Positions 41,780-48,732 of a stretch of DNA of 48,732 nt are shown here, in pieces; positions within the stretch are counted from its first letter, which is position 1; each line of letters starts with the position of its first letter. The DNA is from Roseomonas sp. (GTDB taxonomy: Bacteria > Pseudomonadota > Alphaproteobacteria > Acetobacterales > Acetobacteraceae). The notes under the pieces are model-generated. The model was not told the DNA's origin, did no database searches, and was given only the letters and a program-made list of their open reading frames with translations. The stretch covers positions 1 to 48,732 of the forward strand of contig JADCEV010000003.1 in assembly GCA_020249865.1 (NCBI GenBank), in the 5' to 3' direction. A program made the position numbers and the translations under genes.

Positions 41780-43993
41780 CTATTTCTCCCCCATCAGCGC
41801 CGGCAGCGTCGCCTCATGGGCCGCCGCCAGCTTCTGCATCGATATGGCGGCGCCATCGGGCAGAACCAAGTCCCCCCCGCCGGCAGCGCCAATCAGCCGG
41901 GCCGGGACCCCCGCCGCGCTTGCCCTGGCAATCAACGCCGCGCCATCGGTCACCGCCAACACATAACGGGCCTGGTCTTCGCCGAACCAGAAGCCATGCG
42001 CCGGTATACCATCGGGCGCCGGGGCGAGCTTTGCGCCAATGCCACTGCCCATCGCCATTTCCGCGAGCGAAACCAGCAGCCCGCCATCGGCGCAGTCATG
42101 GCTGGCCAGAACCTCACCGGCCAGGATGCGCGCGCGCACGAAATCGCCATTACGGCGTTCGGCGGCCAGATCAACCGGTGGTGGCGCGCCTTCTTCACGG
42201 CCCGCGATTTCGCGCAGCCAGAGCGATTGGCCGAGCCAGCCTTGCGTATCGCCAATCAGCACCAGATCGCCCTTGGCCGGCATGGCAAGCCCCACCGCCT
42301 GCGCGGCTTTTTCCAACACGCCAACGCCGCCAATCGCCGGTGTCGGCAAAATCGCGCGACCTTCGGTTTCATTGTAGAGCGACACATTGCCCGAGACGAC
42401 CGGGAAATCGAGCGCGATGCACGCCGCCGCCATGCCCCGCACAGCCGAGGCAAATTGCCCCATGATTTCCGGCTTTTCCGGATTGCCGAAATTCATATTG
42501 TCGGTGATCGCCAAGGGCAGCGCGCCCACCGCGGTGATATTCCGCCACGCCTCCGCCACCGCCTGCTTGCCGCCTTCTTCCGGATCCGCGAGGCAATAAC
42601 GCGGCGTGCAATCCGTGGTCATCGCCAGCGCGCGGTCATGATCTTCAATCCTGACCACGGCGGCATCCGCGCCACCCGGGCGCTGCACCGTCTGGCCATT
42701 CACCAGGCTGTCATATTGGTCCCAAATCCAGCGCCGCGAACACAAATCCGGGCAGGCAACAAGCGTCATCAAGGCCGGCGCAAGCCCGACCGGATCAGGA
42801 ATGCCGGACGCGGCCAGCACCGGCTGCTTCGGCGTTTCCGCCTTCGGGCGGCGATAGAGCGGTGCTTCGGATTCCAGTGGCGCCAGTGGAATATCCGCTT
42901 CCAGCACGCCCTTATGGCGGATCACGATGCGGCCCGTATCAGTGAGCTTGCCGATCACCGCGAAATCCAATTCCCATTTGCGGAAAATCGCCTCAGCCTC
43001 GGCCTCACGGCCTGGCTTCAGGATCATCAGCATGCGTTCCTGGCTTTCGGACAGCATCATCTCATAGGCCGACATGCCTTCCTCGCGCTGCGGCACGGCT
43101 TCCAATTCAAGCTCAATGCCCATGCCGCCCTTGCCGGCCATCTCCACGCTGGAACTCGTCAGACCCGCCGCGCCCATATCCTGAATGGCAACAATCGCAT
43201 CCGTCGCCATCAATTCCATGCAGGCTTCGATCAGCAGCTTTTCGGCGAAGGGATCGCCGATTTGCACAGTCGGGCGCTTTTCTTCCGAATCGGCGCTGAA
43301 TTCCGCACTCGCCATGGTGGCGCCATGGATGCCATCGCGCCCGGTCTTGGAGCCGACATAGACAACGGGATTGCCAATGCCGGTTGCCTTGGCGGTGAAA
43401 ATGCGATCAGCGCGCGCAATGCCAACCGTCATGGCATTGACCAGAGGGTTGCCGTTGTAGCGCGGGTGAAAATTCACCTCACCGCCCACGGTCGGTACGC
43501 CCACGCAATTCCCGTAGCCGCCAATGCCGCGCACCACGCCATCAATGATGCGCTTCATGCGCGGCGCATCCGGCGCACCGAAACGGAGCGCATTCAAATT
43601 GGCAATGGGCCGCGCGCCCATGGTGAAGACATCGCGCACAATGCCGCCCACACCTGTCGCCGCACCATTATAGGGTTCGATGTAGGATGGGTGGTTATGG
43701 CTTTCCATTTTGAAAACCGCCGCCAGACCCTCACCGATATCAATCACGCCGGCATTCTCGCCCGGCCCCTGGATCACCCAGGGCGCCTTGGTCGGCAATT
43801 CACGCAGCCAGACGCGCGATGATTTGTAGGAGCAATGCTCCGACCACATCACGCTGAACAGGCCAAGTTCGGCAAGCCGCGGCGCGCGGCCGAGAATGGC
43901 GAGCACCCTTTCATACTCATCGGGCTTCAGGCCGAATTCGGCAGCAAGCTGGGCAGCGCGTTCGGGGGGGAGAAGAGGAGCAGCAGCGGTCAT
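41780..43993 (-). CDS. purL: Phosphoribosylformylglycinamidine synthase subunit PurL
   Basis: The ATP-dependent amidation step of purine synthesis. At 737 residues this is the small type that needs PurS and PurQ; neither is in the window. [51 protein letters not shown] and [12 protein letters not shown] are the ATP- and substrate-binding segments. I chose the ATG at 43993 ([11 protein letters not shown]); the frame upstream runs through a double hairpin and has no similarity. Followed by bolA and grxD. Confidence 0.96.
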   Translation of the reverse strand: MTAAAPLLPPERAAQLAAEFGLKPDEYERVLAILGRAPRLAELGLFSVMWSEHCSYKSSRVWLRELPTKAPWVIQGPGENAGVIDIGEGLAAVFKMESHNHPSYIEPYNGAATGVGGIVRDVFTMGARPIANLNALRFGAPDAPRMKRIIDGVVRGIGGYGNCVGVPTVGGEVNFHPRYNGNPLVNAMTVGIARADRIFTAKATGIGNPVVYVGSKTGRDGIHGATMASAEFSADSEEKRPTVQIGDPFAEKLLIEACMELMATDAIVAIQDMGAAGLTSSSVEMAGKGGMGIELELEAVPQREEGMSAYEMMLSESQERMLMILKPGREAEAEAIFRKWELDFAVIGKLTDTGRIVIRHKGVLEADIPLAPLESEAPLYRRPKAETPKQPVLAASGIPDPVGLAPALMTLVACPDLCSRRWIWDQYDSLVNGQTVQRPGGADAAVVRIEDHDRALAMTTDCTPRYCLADPEEGGKQAVAEAWRNITAVGALPLAITDNMNFGNPEKPEIMGQFASAVRGMAAACIALDFPVVSGNVSLYNETEGRAILPTPAIGGVGVLEKAAQAVGLAMPAKGDLVLIGDTQGWLGQSLWLREIAGREEGAPPPVDLAAERRNGDFVRARILAGEVLASHDCADGGLLVSLAEMAMGSGIGAKLAPAPDGIPAHGFWFGEDQARYVLAVTDGAALIARASAAGVPARLIGAAGGGDLVLPDGAAISMQKLAAAHEATLPALMGEK

Positions 43994-44043
43994 GATGGGA
44001 AACTGATGGCCCGACCAGGGGCGCTTGTGAAGACGGAAAACAC

Positions 44044-44094
44044 TCAGGAGGCGCCGCCTCCTGAACCTCCGCCGGGGTGGCCGTGCCACCCCGG
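44044..44094 (-). terminator. Double hairpin between the M20 peptidase gene and purL
   Basis: Two adjacent strong stems: TCAGGAGGC/GCCTCCTGA (44044-44052 with 44056-44064, loop three) and CCGGGGTGGC/GCCACCCCGG (44072-44081 with 44085-44094, loop three). On the minus strand the second-read stem is followed by AGTGTTTT. It can end the peptidase transcript or fold in the purL leader. Confidence 0.6.
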
Positions 44095-44108
44095 ACCCCG
44101 CCGAGACT

Positions 44109-45329
44109 TTATCCAATGCCCTCCATGCCGGCGATGGCGAGGATCGTGGCCAGGCTGGAACGCATACCGCGCAAGGCCTCTACGGGTTCAACGTCCAGCC
44201 ATTCATCAAGGGAATGCGCCCGGCCACCTCGGCCACCCGCACCAATCTTCAAAGCGGGAATGCCAAGCGACATCGGGATATTCGCATCCGTCGAAGACCA
44301 TTCAAAGCTTGGCCGATAACCCTCCGCCGTCACCGCCGCCGCGGCCAAGGCGCGGATCGGGCTGCCCGCCGGCGTCTCCCCCGCCGGACGATCCCCAACC
44401 GGCTTGATATCGGCGGTAATCGCGCCATTCGCAGTGGAACGTGCGGCATTCTCACCCGCCACCGCCAAATCCACCATCTCCAGAAAGGCATGATCCAGCT
44501 TCGCAAGTTCGGCGGCCGAGGCGGAACGCAAATCCACCTCAATCACCACACGATCAGCGATGGCATTGATGGAAGTCCCACCCGAGACCACACTCACGCA
44601 ATGCGTAGTGGGCGGGCTATCGGGTACCTTCAGCGCGGCAAGGCTGCGCGCACATTCCGCCATGGCATACATCGGGTTCACCAGACCGAAAGCGGCATAG
44701 GAATGCCCGCCCGGCCCCTGGAACGTCACGCGATAGCGCTTGGACCCCACCCCGCCGCTGACAATGCCTTCCACCTGCGGGCTATCCACCGTCAGAAAAC
44801 CACGAATGCGCGCGCGATGCCGCCCCTTGGTGAAAAGATGGCGAATGCCCCGCAAATCGCCCAAACCTTCTTCGCCGACATCCCCAACAAAAAGCAGATC
44901 ATGCCGCGTGCGAATCCCAGCCGCATCCAAAGCACGCAAAAAGCCGAGATTGACCGCAAGCGACCAGGTATCGTCACTCACCCCCGGTGCGAAAAGCCTG
45001 GTGCCTTCGCGCCTGACGCGCACAGGGGTGCCGGCGGGAAAGACAGTGTCCAGATGCGCCGCCACCACCAGGATCTCGCCATTGCCGAAACCACGGCGGA
45101 GCCCCATCACATTGCCGATTTCATCCTGCTCCACCTCCTCCAGCCCATGATCGCGCAGCATGGCAAGATAGGCGGCGGCACGTTCTTCTTCGGCAAAAGG
45201 TGGGGCTGGGATTTGCGTGAGCGTGATGCAATCTTCCACCATGCGCGCGTGATCCGCGGCAAGCTTGGCGCAGGCCGCAGCAAAACGCGCATCGGCGCGA
45301 ATGGCGGCAATGGTTTCTTCCGGCGTCAT
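44109..45329 (-). CDS. M20-family metallopeptidase/amidohydrolase
   Basis: A 406-residue zinc peptidase of the PepT-like M20 branch. The metal site is seen in [22 protein letters not shown] and [11 protein letters not shown], and the late [19 protein letters not shown] completes it. A dimerisation domain lies between about 200 and 310. Of two adjacent ATGs I chose 45329, which places AGGAGG at a normal distance (five bases); the earlier one would be too close. Substrate is probably a small peptide or N-acyl amino acid. It follows the MBL hydrolase gene after 10 bp. Confidence 0.88.
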   Translation of the reverse strand: MTPEETIAAIRADARFAAACAKLAADHARMVEDCITLTQIPAPPFAEEERAAAYLAMLRDHGLEEVEQDEIGNVMGLRRGFGNGEILVVAAHLDTVFPAGTPVRVRREGTRLFAPGVSDDTWSLAVNLGFLRALDAAGIRTRHDLLFVGDVGEEGLGDLRGIRHLFTKGRHRARIRGFLTVDSPQVEGIVSGGVGSKRYRVTFQGPGGHSYAAFGLVNPMYAMAECARSLAALKVPDSPPTTHCVSVVSGGTSINAIADRVVIEVDLRSASAAELAKLDHAFLEMVDLAVAGENAARSTANGAITADIKPVGDRPAGETPAGSPIRALAAAAVTAEGYRPSFEWSSTDANIPMSLGIPALKIGAGGRGGRAHSLDEWLDVEPVEALRGMRSSLATILAIAGMEGIG

Positions 45330-45339
45330 CATATCCTCC

Positions 45340-46344
45340 TTACGCGCGGCGCCAGCGTATAATGCCGGCGGCATCCTTCTCCGCCACCGCTTCGCCCATT
45401 ACCTGCAAGCGGCGCAAATGGGCGAGTGTTTCGCCAAGCCCAAAGCCAAGATTACGGATATCGAGCGGGCGGCGAAACAGCACCGGCAGCAGATCATGCG
45501 CGCTGCTATCCGCCATGGCATCCATCAACAGCGAGAGCCGTTCCGCATGATGCGCGGCGAGCCAATCAAGCCGCGCATGCAGGCCGTAGAAGGGTTCGCC
45601 ATGGGAGGGCAGTACCAACACATCTTCAGGCAGGACACGAAAACGCTGCAAGGATGCCAGAAAGGCGCCGAGCGGATCGGCAGCGGGTTCACCGGCATGC
45701 AGCCCGATATAGGGCGAAATGCGCGGCAGGATCTGATCAGCCGCGATCAGCACGCGATCTTCCGCATTGAACAGGCAGGCCATATCCGGCGCATGGCCCT
45801 GCCCCGTCATCACGCGCCAGGGGCGGCCACCAATGGTGATATCCTGCCCATCGGCAATGGCTTCAAAAATCCTGGGCAAGGGCGCCACCGCCTTCACATA
45901 AAGCGGCCCACGCGCGCGGATGAATTCGGCATATTCGGCGGGCGCACCAGCGGCTTCGGCAAAGCGTGCCTGATGTTCCACCATCTCCGCCCCCGTATCG
46001 AACCACAGCGCGCGCGCCTGCAGCCATTCGATCTTGGTCATCAGCGGGACCAACTCATGATTTTCCGCAAGCCAGCCCATCAGCCCGGCATGATCGGGGT
46101 GGAAATGCGTCACCAGCAGGCGCTGCAAGGCCCGCCCGGCAAAGGCATCGCCCGCCAGGGCTTCGCGCCACAAATCGCGTGAGGCATCATTGGCGATGGA
46201 GCAATCAATCGCGAGCCAACCTGGCCCATCTTCCAATAGCCAGACATTCACATGGCTTGGTGGGAAAGGCAGGGGAAAGCGCAGCCAGCGCAAGCCAGGC
46301 CGAAGCGTCGCGGCGTGACCGGGCGCGGGGATATCGGGGATCAT
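45340..46344 (-). CDS. Metallo-beta-lactamase-fold hydrolase
   Basis: A 334-residue MBL-fold enzyme. The metal motif is H80-F-H82-P-D84-H85 (THFHPDHAG), with further ligands in GQGHAPDMACL and AADQILPR. A C-terminal domain similar to that of glyoxalase II/LACTB2-type enzymes follows VLPSHGEPFYGLHARL. Likely a thioester or lactone hydrolase. It precedes the M20 peptidase by 10 bp in the same operon. No signal peptide. Confidence 0.89.
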   Translation of the reverse strand: MIPDIPAPGHAATLRPGLRWLRFPLPFPPSHVNVWLLEDGPGWLAIDCSIANDASRDLWREALAGDAFAGRALQRLLVTHFHPDHAGLMGWLAENHELVPLMTKIEWLQARALWFDTGAEMVEHQARFAEAAGAPAEYAEFIRARGPLYVKAVAPLPRIFEAIADGQDITIGGRPWRVMTGQGHAPDMACLFNAEDRVLIAADQILPRISPYIGLHAGEPAADPLGAFLASLQRFRVLPEDVLVLPSHGEPFYGLHARLDWLAAHHAERLSLLMDAMADSSAHDLLPVLFRRPLDIRNLGFGLGETLAHLRRLQVMGEAVAEKDAAGIIRWRRA

Positions 46345-46502
46345 GGCTCACCCTGGCGCGGAAGATGGCGGGAGACAAGAGACAGCGGGGAAACCTTTTT
46401 TCGCATTTTTTTTCGCTTTATGCTCTACGGTGAACCCTAGGAAAGCACCACGCGCTGAGGCAATTGCGTCTTGGCAGATCAGGTCTCGGTTCGACCCCAA
46501 AG

Positions 46503-48359
46503 ATGAGAGAAGCTCCCCGTACCGCGCAGCAGCAATTCGCCGAAGCACTTGCTTTACTGCAAGCGCAGCAATTTGCTGCCGCCGATGCTGCCTTTCAGGC
46601 ATTGCTGAAGCGGCAGCCACGCAATTTTGATGTGCTGCATTTGGGCGGGATAGCCGCCGTGCAAGCAGGCCGCCCCGAAGAAGGTGTTACCCTTATCAGG
46701 CGTGCCTTGGCGATCAACCCGCGGCACGCTGATGCCTATAGCAATCATGGAAGCGCCCTGATCAGGCTTGGCCGTTACGATGAAGCGCTGTCCAGTCTGG
46801 ACCGCGGTTTGGCGCTGAACCCAAAGGCTGCCAACCTGCACCATAATCGCGGCGTAGCGCTGAAAAGACTGAAACGATTCGAAGACGCAGTTCTCGCATT
46901 TGATCGCGTCCTTGCAGTGCAGCCGGACCATGTCGAAGCGCATAATGAACGGGCCGGTGCGCTCATGGATCATGGCAAGCTGGCGGATGCTCTGGCTGGT
47001 TATGAAAGGGCACTCAGCCTGCGGCCGGATTCTGCCGGCTTCATGGTGAATGTCGCCATGGTCCTGTGCCTTTTGGGGCGCCATGCGGAAGTCCTGCCAA
47101 TGACCGAAAGGGCGTTGCGCATCAAGCCAGACGATACCGGCGCGCGGATCGCGCGCACTGAAGCGCTGCTGTCTCTTGGTCAGCCAGCCGAAGGTCTTGC
47201 GACCATAGATGCAGCTCTCAAGATTAATCCGGGATTGGCTGACGGATACCTCTGGCGCTCAAAGGCGCTTGTCCTACTGGGTGAGCCGGAAGCGGCCTTG
47301 GCGGCAGTCGAACCGGCAAGGCAATTGGCACCACAGGACGCCTCCGCCCATAGGGGCTATGGTTTTGCGCTTGGGCATCTGAACCGTGTGGAGGAAGCTC
47401 TGGCTGCCTATGATATTGCGCTGACCCTTAAGCCCGATGATACGGAAAGCCTATGGAATCGCGCCTTGGCATTGTTGGTCTTGGGCCGTTTCGAAGAAGG
47501 CTGGCTTACCTATGAATGCCGCAATCTTCGCGGCAGAAATGTGACGGCACGGAAATATCCCGAGCCTCTTTGGTGCGGCAAGCAACCCATCAAGGACCAG
47601 CGGCTTTACGTCTATTGGGAACAGGGGCTTGGCGATACCATCCATTTCGCGCGCTATGCGTTGCTGGCCGCTGCCGCCGGGGCGCGGGTGACGCTTTCCG
47701 TGCAAGATCCGCTGCTTCGCTTATTCAAGGATTTCGCACCCGGCGTGACGGTGGTGGGGCAGAATGACGAAGCGGATGGCTTCGATTTGCACGCCCCGCT
47801 GCTGACGCTGCCGCTGGCCTTCGGGACCAGGCTTGAAACCATCCCCGCCTTTGAAAATGGCTACCTCACGGCGCCGCCTGAGGATGTGTCGCGCTGGCAT
47901 CAGCGCCTACCCGCCGGCCGCCGCATTGGTCTGGTCTGGAGCGGCAGCAAGACGCATGCGAATGATGCCAACCGGTCCCTTTCGCTCGCGAAGATTTCAC
48001 CATTGTTCCAGCCAGGCGATGTCTGGGTTTCGCTCCAGAAGGAAGTCCGGGACAGGGATCGCGCCACGCTTGCGGGTTCCGGCATTTTGGATGTCAGCGC
48101 TGAACTTCGCGATTTCGCCGATACGGCAGCGCTGATTTCCGCGCTTGATCTGGTGATTTCGGTTGATACCTCGGTCGCGCATTTGGCTGGTGCGCTTGGC
48201 AAGCCTACCTGGGTTATGCTGCCCTTCGCACCGGATTTCCGCTGGCTTTTGGATCGCGAGGATTCCCCCTGGTACCCCAGCATGCGCCTGTTTCGCCAAA
48301 GCCGCGCCGGCGATTGGGATGGGGTGGTGGCGCGCATCGGTGAAGCGCTGCGCCAATAG
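46503..48359 (+). CDS. TPR protein with glycosyltransferase-9-like C-terminal domain
   Basis: A 618-residue protein in two parts. About 9 to 10 tetratricopeptide repeats (residues about 6-345) show the typical 34-residue period, for example AYSNHGSALIRLGRYDEAL and LHHNRGVALKRLKRFEDAV. From about 370 on comes a GT-B-like domain (YWEQGLGDTIHFARY, RRIGLVWSGSKTH, VISVDTSVAHLAGALGKPTWVMLP), related to heptosyltransferase-like GT9. Such TPR-glycosyltransferase-like proteins occur near motility or polysaccharide genes. I chose the ATG at 46503; a TTG at 46464 would add 13 residues. Confidence 0.85.
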   Translation: MREAPRTAQQQFAEALALLQAQQFAAADAAFQALLKRQPRNFDVLHLGGIAAVQAGRPEEGVTLIRRALAINPRHADAYSNHGSALIRLGRYDEALSSLDRGLALNPKAANLHHNRGVALKRLKRFEDAVLAFDRVLAVQPDHVEAHNERAGALMDHGKLADALAGYERALSLRPDSAGFMVNVAMVLCLLGRHAEVLPMTERALRIKPDDTGARIARTEALLSLGQPAEGLATIDAALKINPGLADGYLWRSKALVLLGEPEAALAAVEPARQLAPQDASAHRGYGFALGHLNRVEEALAAYDIALTLKPDDTESLWNRALALLVLGRFEEGWLTYECRNLRGRNVTARKYPEPLWCGKQPIKDQRLYVYWEQGLGDTIHFARYALLAAAAGARVTLSVQDPLLRLFKDFAPGVTVVGQNDEADGFDLHAPLLTLPLAFGTRLETIPAFENGYLTAPPEDVSRWHQRLPAGRRIGLVWSGSKTHANDANRSLSLAKISPLFQPGDVWVSLQKEVRDRDRATLAGSGILDVSAELRDFADTAALISALDLVISVDTSVAHLAGALGKPTWVMLPFAPDFRWLLDREDSPWYPSMRLFRQSRAGDWDGVVARIGEALRQ

Positions 48360-48434
48360 TTGGTAGGGGCGGCAGACAAAGGCCCCCAGGCGATGCAACA
48401 TGCGCCCAATACATCGCACCAAGGGGGAAATGCC

Positions 48435-48732
48435 ATGTCATCCGGCAGCTATGACCGCGCCAGCTTCAAGGGCCTGACTTTCCATGACGCGCAGGCGCGT
48501 TTTCTGGCGGGGCAGGATGATCCCCGCGCCTATCTGGAACGCTGCCTTGAAGTGATCGCCGCCAAGGATGGCGTGGTGCGTGCCTTTGTCGTGCTGAATG
48601 AGACTGGGGCGCGCGCCGCCGCCGATGCCTCCGCCGCGCGCTACAAGTCGGGCCGCGCGCTCTCAGCCATTGATGGCATGCCAATCGGCATCAAGGATTT
48701 GATCGAAACCGCGGATATGCCGACGCAAATGG
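48435..48732 (+). CDS. Amidase signature-family protein, 3'-truncated by window edge
   Basis: The first 99 residues of an amidase. The family core begins at the catalytic K87 in IDGMPIGIKDLIETADMPT; the two catalytic serines lie beyond the window. The N-terminus (MSSGSYDRASFKGLTFHDAQARFLAG) and the AYLERCLEVI helix fit this type. GGGGGAAATGCC precedes the ATG at 48435. GatA-like proteins start similarly, but without the rest I call it only an amidase. Confidence 0.85.
   Translation, partial: MSSGSYDRASFKGLTFHDAQARFLAGQDDPRAYLERCLEVIAAKDGVVRAFVVLNETGARAAADASAARYKSGRALSAIDGMPIGIKDLIETADMPTQM

Noticed and set aside
41816-43822. 668-codon open frame antisense to purL
   Set aside because: purL is unmistakable on the other strand. 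The antisense product is His/Arg-rich without any motif.
1-48732. CRISPR arrays, tRNA or rRNA genes, prophage modules
   Set aside because: No regularly spaced repeats, cloverleaf sequences, rRNA segments or phage structural genes were recognised.

Overview
The window is a gene-dense, high-GC chromosomal segment of an alphaproteobacterium. The gene neighbourhoods recR-ybaB-dnaX-4.5S RNA, hemJ next to rho, purL-bolA-grxD, and a bacterial ELM1 homologue beside pyrE fit Rhodospirillales, most likely an Acetobacteraceae (Roseomonas-like) genome. That placement is inferred from gene order and protein style, not from a database search. No tRNA, rRNA or CRISPR array was seen. The only RNA gene found is the small SRP (4.5S) RNA.

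Layout. 2-3870: a parvulin-type prolyl isomerase (cut by the left edge), argJ, a GNAT-MutT fusion and a CinA/MoaB-type molybdopterin-binding protein, all on +. 3871-5039: a small mobile cassette with inverted-repeat ends and a 4-bp target duplication. It carries a phzF-like gene and a stub of an IS5-family transposase. 5044-12647: gluQRS, a carboxylesterase, an HNH nuclease, rlmN, an IalB-like protein, a tandem Usp protein with an FNR-type box, a leaderless solute-binding protein with an SDR, recR and ybaB. 12660-15726: dnaX, 4.5S RNA and nudC. 16017-17208: an AT-richer islet with a trypsin-like protease, flanked by an 8-bp direct repeat and lodged in the 3' end of a DUF2244 gene. 17747-21686: nth, then a MarR-HlyD-EmrB efflux operon with a palindromic operator. 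21744-28256: acyl-CoA metabolism (two enoyl-CoA hydratases, a dienoyl-CoA-reductase-like SDR, an epoxide-hydrolase-like enzyme, an acyl-CoA synthetase) and a methyltransferase. 28259-33683: hemJ, rho and the dTDP-L-rhamnose genes rfbBACD. 33746-38980: a Bug/TTT receptor, a gamma-carbonic anhydrase, a CoA transferase, DUF952, YkvA and a GltS-like flavoprotein. 39029-48732: ELM1-like, pyrE, a small secreted basic protein, grxD-bolA-purL, an M20 peptidase, an MBL hydrolase, a TPR/glycosyltransferase-like protein, and an amidase cut by the right edge.

The most notable observation is a pair of independent single-gene insertions, each placed at a junction of two convergent genes whose stop codons touched or overlapped. 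Removing each insert together with one copy of its flanking repeat restores a compact tail-to-tail junction. At the phzF cassette the two stops become adjacent (TAG then TCA). At the protease islet the DUF2244 frame closes two codons later, at a CTAG shared with the lipoprotein stop. The inserted genes (phzF-like, trypsin-like protease) also look compositionally unlike their neighbours.

Many genes are translationally coupled through ATGA or TGATG overlaps (nudC/lipoprotein, ialB/rlmN, marR/hlyD, SDR/enoyl-CoA hydratase, rfbB/A/C/D, GltS-like/ykvA). These overlaps decide several start codons. Regulatory signals visible in the DNA are a consensus-like sigma-70 promoter before rho, an FNR/FixK box before the Usp gene, a 14-bp operator before marR, a perfect 28-bp bidirectional terminator, and two compound hairpin elements.
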